From Oscillibacter sp. (GTDB lineage: Bacteria; Bacillota; Clostridia; Oscillospirales; Oscillospiraceae): a stretch of 19,240 nucleotides of DNA. Shown here piece after piece: positions 1-7,236 of the stretch (its first letter is position 1; each line of letters begins with the position of its first letter). The stretch covers positions 2,631-21,870 of the forward strand of contig DNFA01000041.1 in the NCBI GenBank assembly GCA_003487665.1, given 5' to 3'. A program made the position numbers and the translations under genes. The notes below the pieces were generated by a model. That model was not told where the DNA came from. It ran no database searches and saw only the letters and a list, made by a program, of their open reading frames with translations.

Positions 1-213
1 CCCGCCGAGTTCGACGTGGTGGAGGACAACGACTTCGACATCATCCGCACCAAGCGCTTCTCCGTCAAGCCCATGACCACCGACGAGGCCGTTTTGCAGA
101 TGAACCTGCTGGGACACTCCTTCTACGTGTTCCGCAACATCGACAACAACGTGATCTGCGTGGTCTACCACCGCAACAACGGCGGCTACGGCCTGATCGA
201 GACGGAGGAATAA
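1..213 (+). CDS. hpf: Ribosome hibernation promoting factor, long form (C-terminal fragment)
   Basis: The gene enters from the left edge already in frame, so only the last 70 residues are visible, ending at TAA 211-213. They match the C-terminal dimerisation domain of long HPF: the stretch IIRTKRFSVKPMTTDEAVLQ, then LLGHSFYVFRN, then NNVICVVYHRNNGGYGLI. In this family the domain lets two HPF-bound 70S ribosomes join into an inactive 100S dimer in stationary phase, while the missing N-terminal domain sits in the ribosomal A/P-site region. A GTG at 16 lies inside the domain and is not a real start. An intrinsic terminator follows within 15 bases, so this is the last gene of its transcript. The family call is confident; the start and the N-terminal domain cannot be checked here. 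Confidence 0.93.
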   Translation, partial: PAEFDVVEDNDFDIIRTKRFSVKPMTTDEAVLQMNLLGHSFYVFRNIDNNVICVVYHRNNGGYGLIETEE

Positions 214-228
214 GCCGGTTTTCATACA

Positions 229-258
229 AAAGGGACGTCGTTCAGACGTCCCTTTTTT
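229..258 (+). terminator. Intrinsic terminator of hpf
   Basis: A perfect stem AAGGGACGTC / GACGTCCCTT with loop GTTCA is followed directly by a T tract. It lies 15 bases after the hpf stop codon. Confidence 0.9.
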
Positions 259-464
259 CTGCGCTCTCCGGCACCGGGCGTATAATATGTTTGGTACATT
301 TGGCACGAGAAAATGCGGTACTTTATGTAAAAAGGTCTATTTTTTCGCATAAATCGGTACCGGAAACGGTGCCTGCCTGTTGCATTTTCCCGCCGGGTAT
401 GGTACGGTATAGGCGGAACAAAAAGACGCCCGCGGGCGCAAAGTAACATCAGGAGGTACCGTCC
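259..464. other. AT-richer intergenic region with recurrent GGTAC motifs
   Basis: About 200 bases separate the hpf terminator from the next gene. GGTAC occurs at 293, 317, 356, 401 and again at 456 within the ribosome-site region, far more often than chance would give in 170 bases. A consensus-like TATAAT sits at 281-286 without a convincing -35 box. No ORF or RNA gene was recognised here. The repeated motif may be an operator set for the downstream gene, but this is inference. Confidence 0.4.
380..408 (+). promoter_or_regulatory. Candidate promoter for the 156-residue protein
   Basis: TTGCAT at 380-385 and TACGGT at 403-408 are separated by 17 bases. The ribosome site AGGAGG (451-456) lies about 43 bases downstream of the -10 box. 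The -10 box is a weak match, so the call is tentative. Confidence 0.4.
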
Positions 465-935
465 ATGAATTACCCGAAAACCGGCAGCGAGGTCTATGTG
501 AGCCTGAACCTGTCCAACACCATGCTCACCGGCATCGGCAAGGGCACCATCACCCGTGAAGAAGTATCCGCCAGCTATCTCAAGCGCCTGTTCGCCGAGC
601 ACGGCGTCATCGTCTCCGCCAAGCCGGAGCAGCGCCGCCTGCTGGAGCTTGTCAACGAGCGCTGCGAGTTGGAGCTGGAGATCCCCGAGCAGCTGAAGCT
701 GTTCCAGCTCAGCGAGGAGCACCGCCGCCTGGTGGTCATCGAGGTCACCGGCCTGCGCCGCAAGAACGGCTCCCTGCTGCCGGAGTACACCGAGGAGGAG
801 TTCAACGAGGCCACCTTCGCCTTCGTGAAGTACTATGTGCAGGGCACCCACTACGACACACTGGTGGAGGAGAACAAGAAGCTGAAGTTCGAGCTGGAGC
901 AGGAGCTGGAGTGGCGCAACCGCACCGACAACTGA
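465..935 (+). CDS. Unrecognised 156-residue cytosolic protein
   Basis: The ATG at 465 follows AGGAGG (451-456) with 8 bases of spacing, and the codon use matches neighbouring genes, so this is a real gene. The protein has no signal peptide and no membrane segment. It is rich in charged residues. Residues roughly 45-90 look helical (KPEQRRLLELVNERCELELE), and the C-terminus from about 130 (ETLV-like acidic/basic repeats ending KKLKFELEQELEWRN) looks like a short coiled coil. The N-terminal segment (SEVYVSLNLSNTMLTGIGKG) could form strands. I do not recognise a family. It stands alone between two terminators and converges on miaB. A coiled-coil adaptor or regulator is possible but unsupported. 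Confidence 0.75.
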   Translation: MNYPKTGSEVYVSLNLSNTMLTGIGKGTITREEVSASYLKRLFAEHGVIVSAKPEQRRLLELVNERCELELEIPEQLKLFQLSEEHRRLVVIEVTGLRRKNGSLLPEYTEEEFNEATFAFVKYYVQGTHYDTLVEENKKLKFELEQELEWRNRTDN

Positions 936-948
936 GAGATATCCATAG

Positions 949-977
949 AAAAAGGCACCCGACGGGTGCCTTTTTTT
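949..977. terminator. Bidirectional intrinsic terminator between convergent genes
   Basis: The stem AAAAAGGCACCC / GGGTGCCTTTTT closes over a GAC loop. A T run follows it on the plus strand, and the A run before it reads as T on the minus strand. It therefore suits both the 156-residue gene (stop at 935) and miaB (stop at 1023). Confidence 0.9.
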
Positions 978-1022
978 CGTGTATTGATCGGGGCGGCAGG
1001 GGAGGGCGGACAGGATACCGCC

Positions 1023-2429
1023 TTATTCGACCTCCCCGAACAGCGCCCAGGTGTTGCTGTCGGTGATCTTCACGTTCCGGTATTCGCCCACGGCGTTTTT
1101 GTCGCCCACGCAGTGCACCAGCCGTCCGCCGGCGGTGCGGGCGGTCAGCTGCCAGCGGGCATCATCGCTGACGCCGTCCACAAGGCAGCGCAGCGTCTGC
1201 CCCACATACTGGCGGTGCAGCTCCTCGGATATGCCGTTCTGCACGGCGCACAGCCGGTCGAACCACTTCTGCTTCTCCTCCCGGGGCACCGGGTCGGGCA
1301 GCCTGGCCGCCGGCGTACCGGGACGGGGAGAGAAAATGAAGGTGAACAGCGCGTCGAAGCGCACCTTCTCCACCAGCGCCACCGTCTCCATGGCCTCGGC
1401 CTCCGTTTCGCCGGGGAAGCCGATGATCACGTCGCTGGTGAGCACCAGCTCCGGCATCACCCGCCGGGCGTAGGCGATCAGCTCCATGTACTTTTCCACA
1501 TCGTAGGGGCGGTTCATGGCGCGCAGCACCCGGTCGCAGCCGGACTGCACCGGCAGGTGCAGCTGCCTGGCCACATGGCGGCTGGCAGCCATCACGTCGA
1601 ACAGCTTGTGGCTGGCGTCCTTGGGCTGGGAGGACATAAAGCGGATGAGATAGTCGCCCTCGATCTGATCCAGCGCCGCCAGCAGGTCGGCAAAGTCGTA
1701 GCCGATGCCCAGATCCTTGCCGTAGGAGTTGACGTTCTGCCCCAGCAGGGTGATCTCCTTGAAGCCCTCGGCCACAAGGCCGCGCACCTCGTCGATGATC
1801 CTCTCCGGGTCGCGGCTGCGCTCCCGGCCGCGGACGTAGGGCACGATGCAGTAGGAACAGAAGTTGTTGCAGCCGTACATGATGGACACCCACGCGCGGG
1901 TGCGTCCCTCCCGCACCACGGGCATGCCCTCGGCGATGGAGCCGTGCTCATCCGCCACGGAGAACACCCGCCGCCGCTGGGTGTAGACCTGATACAGCAG
2001 CTCCGGGAACTTCCACAGCGCCTGGGGGCCGAACACCAGATCCACATGGCGGTAGGACTGGCGCACCTTTTCGGCCACCTCCGGCCGCTGCGCCATGCAT
2101 CCGCACAGGCAGATCACCTGCTGGGGGTTGGCCTTCTTCGTGTGGGTCAGCGCGCCCAGATTGCCATAGACCCGCTTCTCCGCGTGGTCGCGGATGGCGC
2201 AGGTGTTCAGCACCACCACGTCCGCCTGAGCGGGGTCGTCGGTGAACGTGCAGCCCATGGCCTCCAGCATGCCCATGATGTGCTGGCTGTCGGCCACGTT
2301 CTGCTGGCAGCCGAAGGTGTCCACCATGGCGCGCAGCGGCCGCTGGGCGTGCATATCCCGTATTTTCGTCTCAAAGTCCCGCTGGCGCGCCAGCTGCTCC
2401 GCGGGGATCTGTACCTGTGCTCTGTCCAA
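1023..2429 (-). CDS. miaB: tRNA-2-methylthio-N6-dimethylallyladenosine synthase MiaB
   Basis: MiaB is a radical-SAM methylthiotransferase that adds CH3S to C2 of i6A37 in tRNAs reading UNN codons. Using a TTG start at 2429 the protein has 468 residues, usual for the family. The N-terminal UPF0004 domain carries VDTFGCQQN (Cys41), LNTCAIR and CGCMAQ, which hold the auxiliary cluster. The radical-SAM domain has the CX3CX2C motif in YGCNNFCSYC followed by VPYVRGRERSR. A TRAM-like RNA-binding segment closes the protein. The frame stays open to an ATG at 2558, but that ATG lies upstream of the promoter found at 2479-2507, so it would not be in the transcript. TTG 2429 has GGGAGG five bases before it. 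It is transcribed alone and divergently from the radical-SAM gene. Confidence 0.95.
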   Translation of the reverse strand: MDRAQVQIPAEQLARQRDFETKIRDMHAQRPLRAMVDTFGCQQNVADSQHIMGMLEAMGCTFTDDPAQADVVVLNTCAIRDHAEKRVYGNLGALTHTKKANPQQVICLCGCMAQRPEVAEKVRQSYRHVDLVFGPQALWKFPELLYQVYTQRRRVFSVADEHGSIAEGMPVVREGRTRAWVSIMYGCNNFCSYCIVPYVRGRERSRDPERIIDEVRGLVAEGFKEITLLGQNVNSYGKDLGIGYDFADLLAALDQIEGDYLIRFMSSQPKDASHKLFDVMAASRHVARQLHLPVQSGCDRVLRAMNRPYDVEKYMELIAYARRVMPELVLTSDVIIGFPGETEAEAMETVALVEKVRFDALFTFIFSPRPGTPAARLPDPVPREEKQKWFDRLCAVQNGISEELHRQYVGQTLRCLVDGVSDDARWQLTARTAGGRLVHCVGDKNAVGEYRNVKITDSNTWALFGEVE

Positions 2430-2478
2430 AGGAACCTCCCAGCCCCAGAGGGGCGTACTGTCAGAATTGTTACCATCG

Positions 2479-2507
2479 ATTGTAGCATATCCGCCGGGAG
2501 AATACAA
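2479..2507 (-). promoter_or_regulatory. miaB promoter
   Basis: On the minus strand TTGTAT (2507-2502) and TACAAT (2484-2479) are 17 bases apart, with a TG one base before the -10 box (extended -10). The predicted transcript start near 2472 lies between this box and TTG 2429. This supports the TTG start of miaB. Confidence 0.75.
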
Positions 2508-2552
2508 GGGGCGGGGGAGGGACGCAGACCGCGGGCAGGAACTATTTGCGGT

Positions 2553-2580
2553 TTGCATTTCGCCGTTTCTGTGCTACAAT
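2553..2580 (+). promoter_or_regulatory. Promoter of the SPASM radical-SAM / mutY operon
   Basis: TTGCAT (2553-2558) and TACAAT (2575-2580) are 16 bases apart, with TGC directly before the -10 box (extended -10). The ribosome site AAGGAG at 2599-2604 follows. The promoter lies back to back with the miaB promoter. Confidence 0.7.
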
Positions 2581-2612
2581 GGACAGACAACCCATCTGAA
2601 GGAGAGGCGCCC

Positions 2613-3457
2613 ATGTTCAACCGCGCGTATATCGAGATCACCAACCTGTGCAACTTCCACTGTGATTTCTGCCCCGGCACCACCCGTCCGCCCATGGCCA
2701 TGCGGCTGTCGGACTTCCGCACGGCGGCGGAAAAGCTGCGCCCGCTGACGGACTATCTGTACCTGCACGTCATGGGCGAGCCGCTGCTGCACCCGGATCT
2801 GGACAAGGTGCTGGCAATATGCCGCGAGCTGGGCTTCAAGACCTGCATAACCACCAACGGCCTGCTGCTGCCCAAAAAGCTGGACATCCTGCGGGATGCG
2901 CCGGCGCTGCACAAGCTGAGCATCTCCCTCCACTCCTACGAGAGCAACCGCCCGGACGTGCCGCTGGAGACGTATCTGCGGGGCTGTTTCGATGCCTGTG
3001 ATGTTATGGGGCAGCGGGGCACCGTGTGCACGCTGCGCCTGTGGAACAAGGGCGCAGAGCCGCAGCTCAACGGCGAGATCGAGCGTATTCTGGGGGAGCT
3101 GGCCGGGGTGGACACCCGCCTGCTGCCCCGGGACGGCGTGGGCAACCGGCGGCTGATGTACCGCACCTATATCGAGGAGGCCCAGCGCTTCCGCTGGCCG
3201 GGCGACCCGGAGTACACGGGGCCTGACGCGGAATACTGCTACGGTCTGCGCAAGCAGATCGCCGTGCTGTGCGACGGCACGGTGGTGCCCTGCTGCCTGG
3301 ACGGGCAGGGCAAGCTGAAGCTGGGGAACATCTTCTTCCAGCGCATGGACGAGATACTGGGCAGCCACCGGGCTGTCTGCATCCGGCAGGGCTTCGACCG
3401 CCGCCAGCCCTACGAGGAGCTGTGCCGGCGGTGCGGCTACGCCGCGCGGTTCAACTG

Positions 3458-3458
<1 letters not shown>
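2613..3458 (+). CDS. Radical-SAM / SPASM domain protein
   Basis: The ATG at 2613 follows AAGGAG (2599-2604) with 8 bases of spacing; the product is 281 residues. The radical-SAM core starts at the very N-terminus, with Cys13, Cys17 and Cys20 (CNFHCDFC) for the 4Fe-4S cluster. MGEPLL (about 54-59) is the glycine-rich SAM-binding motif and ITTNG (79-83) a core strand. The C-terminal third has a SPASM-like cysteine set: Cys209, Cys220 (CDGTVVPCC gives 227 and 228), Cys271 and Cys274, probably for auxiliary clusters. SPASM enzymes often modify peptides or act as sulfatase maturases, but no precursor peptide or sulfatase lies nearby, so the substrate is unknown. Its TGA overlaps the mutY ATG (TGATG), so the two are translationally coupled. 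The class is confident, the role is not. Confidence 0.9.
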
Positions 3459-4519
<1,061 letters not shown>

Positions 4520-4644
4520 GAGGTAGGGGCGGACAGAGTCGTCCGCCCCTACAACGGGACGTCGGGGACGGTGTCCCCGGTATATCACGCCCGCGGAATT
4601 GCCTCCTGCGGCGAAATAAATTTGCGCGTTTTGGCCAAAAAACG
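4520..4644. repeat. Dispersed GTAGGGG palindromes downstream of mutY
   Basis: GTAGGGGCGGAC / GTCCGCCCCTAC (4523-4534 and 4541-4552) is a perfect 12-base inverted repeat around AGAGTC. The same element occurs as its reverse complement at 16153. A second palindrome CGGGGAC-GGT-GTCCCCG follows at 4563-4579. Its leading ACGGGACGTCGGGGACG (4555-4571) is shared exactly with 11966-11982. No coding potential was seen here. Confidence 0.7.
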
Positions 4645-4686
4645 CCCCCGGAATGTGTGGAAAAAGCACATTCCGGGGGTTCCCTT
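4645..4686 (+). terminator. Probable terminator of the radical-SAM / mutY operon
   Basis: A perfect 13-base stem CCCCCGGAATGTG / CACATTCCGGGGG (4645-4657 and 4667-4679) with a 9-base loop is followed by TTCCCTTTTCT. The tail is only moderately T-rich, so the terminator is probable rather than certain. Confidence 0.6.
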
Positions 4687-4740
4687 TTCTCTGGTGCCAT
4701 GGTACAATGAACAGTACTGACAAAACCCGAAGAGAAAAGA

Positions 4741-6120
4741 GTGATACCCTTGCACGAGGAAAACAAGCTGGGCGTTATGCCCGTTACGAAGCTGATCTGG
4801 AATATGTCCCTGCCCATCATCGCGTCCATGCTGGTGCAGGCGCTGTACAACATCGTGGACAGCTGGTTCGTCAGCCGCGTCAGCGAGCAGGCGCTGACCG
4901 CCGTATCGCTGGCGTTCCCGGCGCAGAACCTGATGATCGGCCTGGCCACCGGTACGGCGGTGGGCGTCAACGCCCTGATGGGCCGCGCGCTGGGCGCAGG
5001 GCTGCGGGAGCGCGCCGACAAGGTGGCCAACAACGGCGTCTTTCTGGCTGTGGTGGGCTTCGTGATCTCCGCCCTGCTGGGTCTGACCTGCTCCGACCTG
5101 TTTTTCCGCTCTCAGACGCAGGTGGAGAGCATCATCCAGATGGGCAACGACTATCTGCGGATCGTCACCATCGGCTCGCTGGGTATGTTCTGCCAGATCA
5201 TGTACGAGCGGCTCTTGCAGGGCACCGGGCGGTCTATCCTCAGCATGTACACCCAGGGGCTGGGCGCTATCATCAACATCATTCTCGACCCTATCTTCAT
5301 CTTCGGACTGAAAATGGGCGTGGCCGGCGCCGCCGTCGCCACCATCATCGGCCAGTTCTGCGGCTGCGCGCTGGCTATTTACTTCAACCACAAAAAGAAC
5401 ACGGACATCACCCTGTCCCTGCGGGGCTTCCGCCCCAACTGGCGGCTCATCGGCGAGATCTACGCCATCGGCCTTCCCAGCGTCATCATGATCGCCATCG
5501 GGTCTGTGATGACGTTCCTGATGAACAAGATCCTCATCACCTACCACGCCGCCCACGAGACGGCAGCCACCGCCTTCGGCGTCTATTTCAAGCTGAACTC
5601 CTTCATCTTCATGCCCATCTTCGGCCTGAACAACGGCGTGATCCCCATCGTGGCCTACAACTACGGCGCGCAGAACCGCCGCCGCATGATGGCCACCATC
5701 AAGCGCAGCACCCTGTACGCCTGCTGCATCATGGTGTTCGGCACGGTGCTGTTTTGGGCCATACCCGATACGCTGCTGCGGCTCTTTGACGCCAGCGACG
5801 TGATGCTGGCCGCAGGCGTACCCGCCCTGCGCATCATCTCCCTGAGCTTCTGCATGGCCGGCGCGTGCATCGCGCTGGGCAGCTCCTTCCAGGCGCTGGG
5901 GAAGTCCATGTACTCCATGGTCACGTCCATCGTCCGGCAGCTGGTGTTCCTGATCCCCATCGCCTATGTGCTGGCGCGGTATGGCGCGTCCGTGGGCAAC
6001 AGCGATCTGGTCTGGTGGTGCTATCCTCTGGCGGAGATATTCTCCCTGACGCTGACGCTGGTGTTTTTCTCCCGCATGTACAAGACCATCATCGCCCCTC
6101 TGCCGGAGGGACACGAGTAA
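4741..6120 (+). CDS. MATE-family multidrug/sodium antiporter
   Basis: This is an integral membrane protein of 459 residues with about twelve hydrophobic helices in two repeats, the length and layout of MATE exporters, which expel cationic drugs or metabolites against Na+ or H+. Family hallmarks are MSLPIIASMLVQALYNIVDS near the N-terminus, GTAVGVNALMGRALGAG in the first repeat and GLNNGVIPIVAYNYGAQN in the second. The start is uncertain. GTG 4741 gives the longest form but has a poor ribosome site. TTG 4750 gives a protein beginning HEENKLGVMPV after AAGAGTGAT and may be the true start. A TACAAT box at 4703-4708 could be the -10 element. The lipoprotein gene follows 62 bases later. The substrate cannot be told from sequence. 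Confidence 0.92.
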   Translation: MIPLHEENKLGVMPVTKLIWNMSLPIIASMLVQALYNIVDSWFVSRVSEQALTAVSLAFPAQNLMIGLATGTAVGVNALMGRALGAGLRERADKVANNGVFLAVVGFVISALLGLTCSDLFFRSQTQVESIIQMGNDYLRIVTIGSLGMFCQIMYERLLQGTGRSILSMYTQGLGAIINIILDPIFIFGLKMGVAGAAVATIIGQFCGCALAIYFNHKKNTDITLSLRGFRPNWRLIGEIYAIGLPSVIMIAIGSVMTFLMNKILITYHAAHETAATAFGVYFKLNSFIFMPIFGLNNGVIPIVAYNYGAQNRRRMMATIKRSTLYACCIMVFGTVLFWAIPDTLLRLFDASDVMLAAGVPALRIISLSFCMAGACIALGSSFQALGKSMYSMVTSIVRQLVFLIPIAYVLARYGASVGNSDLVWWCYPLAEIFSLTLTLVFFSRMYKTIIAPLPEGHE

Positions 6121-6146
6121 CGGAACGAAACGCGGCTCCGTTCCGT
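6120..6146 (+). terminator. Weak hairpin after the MATE gene
   Basis: ACGGAACG / CGTTCCGT (6120-6127 and 6139-6146) forms an 8-base stem just after the stop codon, followed by CTTATAAG rather than a T tract. It may attenuate transcription or stabilise the 3' end. It is not a strong terminator, so MATE and lipoprotein may be co-transcribed. Confidence 0.35.
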
Positions 6147-6182
6147 CTTATAAGATAGAGAAAGAAAAGGAGGTACTCCCCC

Positions 6183-6899
6183 ATGAAAAAGCTTCTGGCT
6201 TTTATCCTTGCGCTGGCCTGCGCCCTGTCGCTGATGGCCTGCGGCAAGAAGAACAACGATACGCCCGATCCCACCCCCGCGCCGGATCCCAAGCCCGCAG
6301 TCACCACCGCCGAATTTACCCACGGCTATGTGGACATGGCGCTGCAGCTGCCGGAGGGCTGGAGCTGGGAGACGGTGTCCGACAACGGCAGCGACAAGAC
6401 CGAGGGCATCCGCTTCTACAAGACCGCCGACACCGCCGTCAGCTACACCCTGCTGTGCTGGACGGGCGGCTACGGTATCTGCGGCACCGGCGTCACCAGC
6501 GAGGAGCTGACCCTTGCCAACGGCATGAAGGTCTGGCAGCACACGGAGGAGGACACGGAAAAGGGCACCATGGTCATGGCGGACATTTTCTTTGAGGACG
6601 CGCCGGGCAGCTATGTGGCTTCCCCCTCCGACACCATGACCACCGAGGTGTGGAACGCCAACCGGGATGAACTGCTGTCCATTCTGGGCACCGTGCAGCT
6701 GGGGCGCAAGAGTGTCAGCCAGCAGGCCGCCGTGGACGCGGCCAAGGCGCAGTACACCGGCGAGTACGACCAGGTGTACGCCACCTATGACGTGACCTCC
6801 GGCGCGTGGACGGTGAGCTTCAGCAAGAGCGCCGCCGGCGCAAAGACCGAGCGGCTGGTGGTGGATGCCGCCGGCAAGGTCATGGCCGCCGGGAAGTGA
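6183..6899 (+). CDS. Small secreted lipoprotein of unknown function
   Basis: The ATG at 6183 follows AAGGAGGT (6167-6174) with 8 bases of spacing; the product is 238 residues. It starts MKKLLAFILALACALSLMAC: a lysine-rich n-region, a hydrophobic core and the lipobox LMAC with lipidated Cys20, so it should be anchored outside the membrane. A Pro/Asp-rich linker (about 27-40) follows, then a folded domain starting TAEFTHGYVDMALQLPEGWSWE. The last 55 residues (AVDAAKAQYTGEYDQVYATYDV, then WTVSFSK and VDAAGKV) recall PepSY-type domains, a resemblance I could not test. It lies 62 bases after the MATE gene on the same strand, but no functional link is shown. Localisation is confident, function unknown. 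Confidence 0.85.
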   Translation: MKKLLAFILALACALSLMACGKKNNDTPDPTPAPDPKPAVTTAEFTHGYVDMALQLPEGWSWETVSDNGSDKTEGIRFYKTADTAVSYTLLCWTGGYGICGTGVTSEELTLANGMKVWQHTEEDTEKGTMVMADIFFEDAPGSYVASPSDTMTTEVWNANRDELLSILGTVQLGRKSVSQQAAVDAAKAQYTGEYDQVYATYDVTSGAWTVSFSKSAAGAKTERLVVDAAGKVMAAGK

Positions 6900-6901
6900 A
6901 A

Positions 6902-6940
6902 ATATACCCGGCGACTTGACAAATGTCCGTCACCGGGTAT
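6902..6940. terminator. Palindrome that may terminate the minus-strand peptide mRNA
   Basis: ATACCCGGCGAC and GTCACCGGGTAT form a 12-base inverted repeat with one G-T wobble around a 13-base loop. On the minus strand the right arm is followed by ATATTTTCACTT, a plausible terminator tail. On the plus strand the palindrome carries a promoter (6916-6943) and lacks a T tail. It is likely dual use, inferred from position only. Confidence 0.45.
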
Positions 6941-6943
6941 AAT
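6916..6943 (+). promoter_or_regulatory. Perfect-consensus promoter of the candidate antisense RNA
   Basis: TTGACA (6916-6921) and TATAAT (6938-6943) both match the sigma-A consensus exactly and are 16 bases apart. No plus-strand ORF with a ribosome site follows. A terminator-like hairpin ends about 90 bases after the predicted start near 6950, so the product is probably a non-coding RNA. Confidence 0.75.
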
Positions 6944-6949
6944 GGAGAT

Positions 6950-7040
6950 AGAGCAGCCGCGACAAGCGGTTTGGCTCTGGTTCGATTCGTTTATCTTTTC
7001 AGAAAGCCGTCACTTGCCAGAGTGGCGGCTTTCGCGTTTT
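6950..7040 (+). ncRNA. Candidate antisense RNA (type I antitoxin-like)
   Basis: A transcript of about 91 nt is predicted from the consensus promoter at 6916-6943 to the hairpin at 7002-7032. Its 5' part can fold as GAGC-AGCCGC-GACAA-GCGGTTT-GGCTC (6951-6978). Its 3' part is a 12-base stem AAAGCCGTCACT / AGTGGCGGCTTT with one G-U pair, then CGCGTTTT. It contains no ORF with a ribosome site. It is complementary to the last part of the minus-strand peptide gene (7010-7093) and to that mRNA's 3' untranslated region. This is the 3'-3' overlap seen in TxpA/RatA and BsrG/SR4 of Bacillus subtilis. Expression is not demonstrated, and no known RNA family was recognised. Confidence 0.55.
7002..7038 (+). 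terminator. Terminator hairpin of the antisense RNA, overlapping the peptide stop codon
   Basis: GAAAGCCGTCACT and AGTGGCGGCTTTC pair over TGCCAG with one wobble. The plus-strand tail CGCGTTTT is short. The peptide's minus-strand stop codon (7010-7012) lies inside the left arm, so the hairpin also shapes the 3' end of the convergent mRNA. Confidence 0.55.
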
Positions 7041-7093
7041 ACCTTCAATGTAAAGACGAGTCCAAACAAGTGAATGGTCAACGTGATAGGCAT
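7010..7093 (-). CDS. 27-residue hydrophobic/basic peptide, candidate type I toxin
   Basis: The ORF begins ATG (7093-7091) with MPITLTIHLFGLVFTL, a hydrophobic stretch of about 16 residues, then a basic tail KVKRESRHSGK and TGA. A strong ribosome site AAGGGGGTGA (7108-7099) lies 5 bases upstream, and a near-consensus promoter lies about 60 bases further up. Small hydrophobic peptides with a basic C-terminus, facing a convergent antisense RNA, are the hallmark of Gram-positive type I toxins, which insert into the membrane. From memory, similar peptides ending NRHP-K occur in clostridial genomes, but I cannot verify that. The ORF is too short for routine gene callers. The alternative is a leader peptide or a decayed mobile-element remnant. 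Confidence 0.55.
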   Translation of the reverse strand: MPITLTIHLFGLVFTLKVKRESRHSGK

Positions 7094-7098
7094 ACTGT

Positions 7099-7114
7099 CA
7101 CCCCCTTTCGGAGG
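7099..7114 (-). promoter_or_regulatory. Hairpin that sequesters the peptide's ribosome site
   Basis: On the minus strand CCTCC (7114-7110), GAAA (7109-7106) and GGGGG (7105-7101) form a five-base stem with a GNRA tetraloop. The 3' arm is the Shine-Dalgarno sequence itself, and the 5' arm mimics the anti-SD of 16S rRNA. Such SD masking is typical of type I toxin mRNAs. Confidence 0.55.
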
Positions 7115-7162
7115 GCGTAGCCAAACCGCCTGCCGTAGCGCAGCAACTCTATTCCTCGACAT

Positions 7163-7191
7163 ATTGTAACAATCTGACGAAGAAATGTCAA
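7163..7191 (-). promoter_or_regulatory. Promoter of the minus-strand 27-residue peptide
   Basis: On the minus strand TTGACA (7191-7186) and TACAAT (7168-7163) are 17 bases apart, an almost perfect sigma-A promoter. The predicted start near 7156 leaves a 5' leader of about 62 nt. Its -35 box is only 10 bases from the -35 box of the divergent glyS leader promoter. Confidence 0.75.
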
Positions 7192-7201
7192 TGCTTCCCG
7201 C

Positions 7202-7230
7202 TTGACAACCACCCCGAAACGTGCTATTCT
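7202..7230 (+). promoter_or_regulatory. Promoter of the glyS T-box leader
   Basis: TTGACA (7202-7207) and TATTCT (7225-7230) are 17 bases apart, with TGC directly before the -10 box. The predicted start near 7237 gives a leader of about 195 nt before glyS. Confidence 0.75.
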
Positions 7231-7236
7231 TTCCCT

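Noticed and set aside
4585..6114. A 509-codon minus-strand frame opposite the MATE gene
   Set aside because: Low-complexity shadow of the MATE gene with no ribosome site or recognisable domain.
6979..6989. GGTTCGATTC resembling a tRNA T-arm inside the candidate antisense RNA
   Set aside because: No acceptor stem, D-arm or anticodon arm can be built around it. The resemblance is limited to one short string.
6923..7120. 65-codon plus-strand frame across the antisense RNA
   Set aside because: Its ATG lies between the -35 and -10 boxes of the consensus promoter, so it would not be transcribed, and it has no ribosome site.
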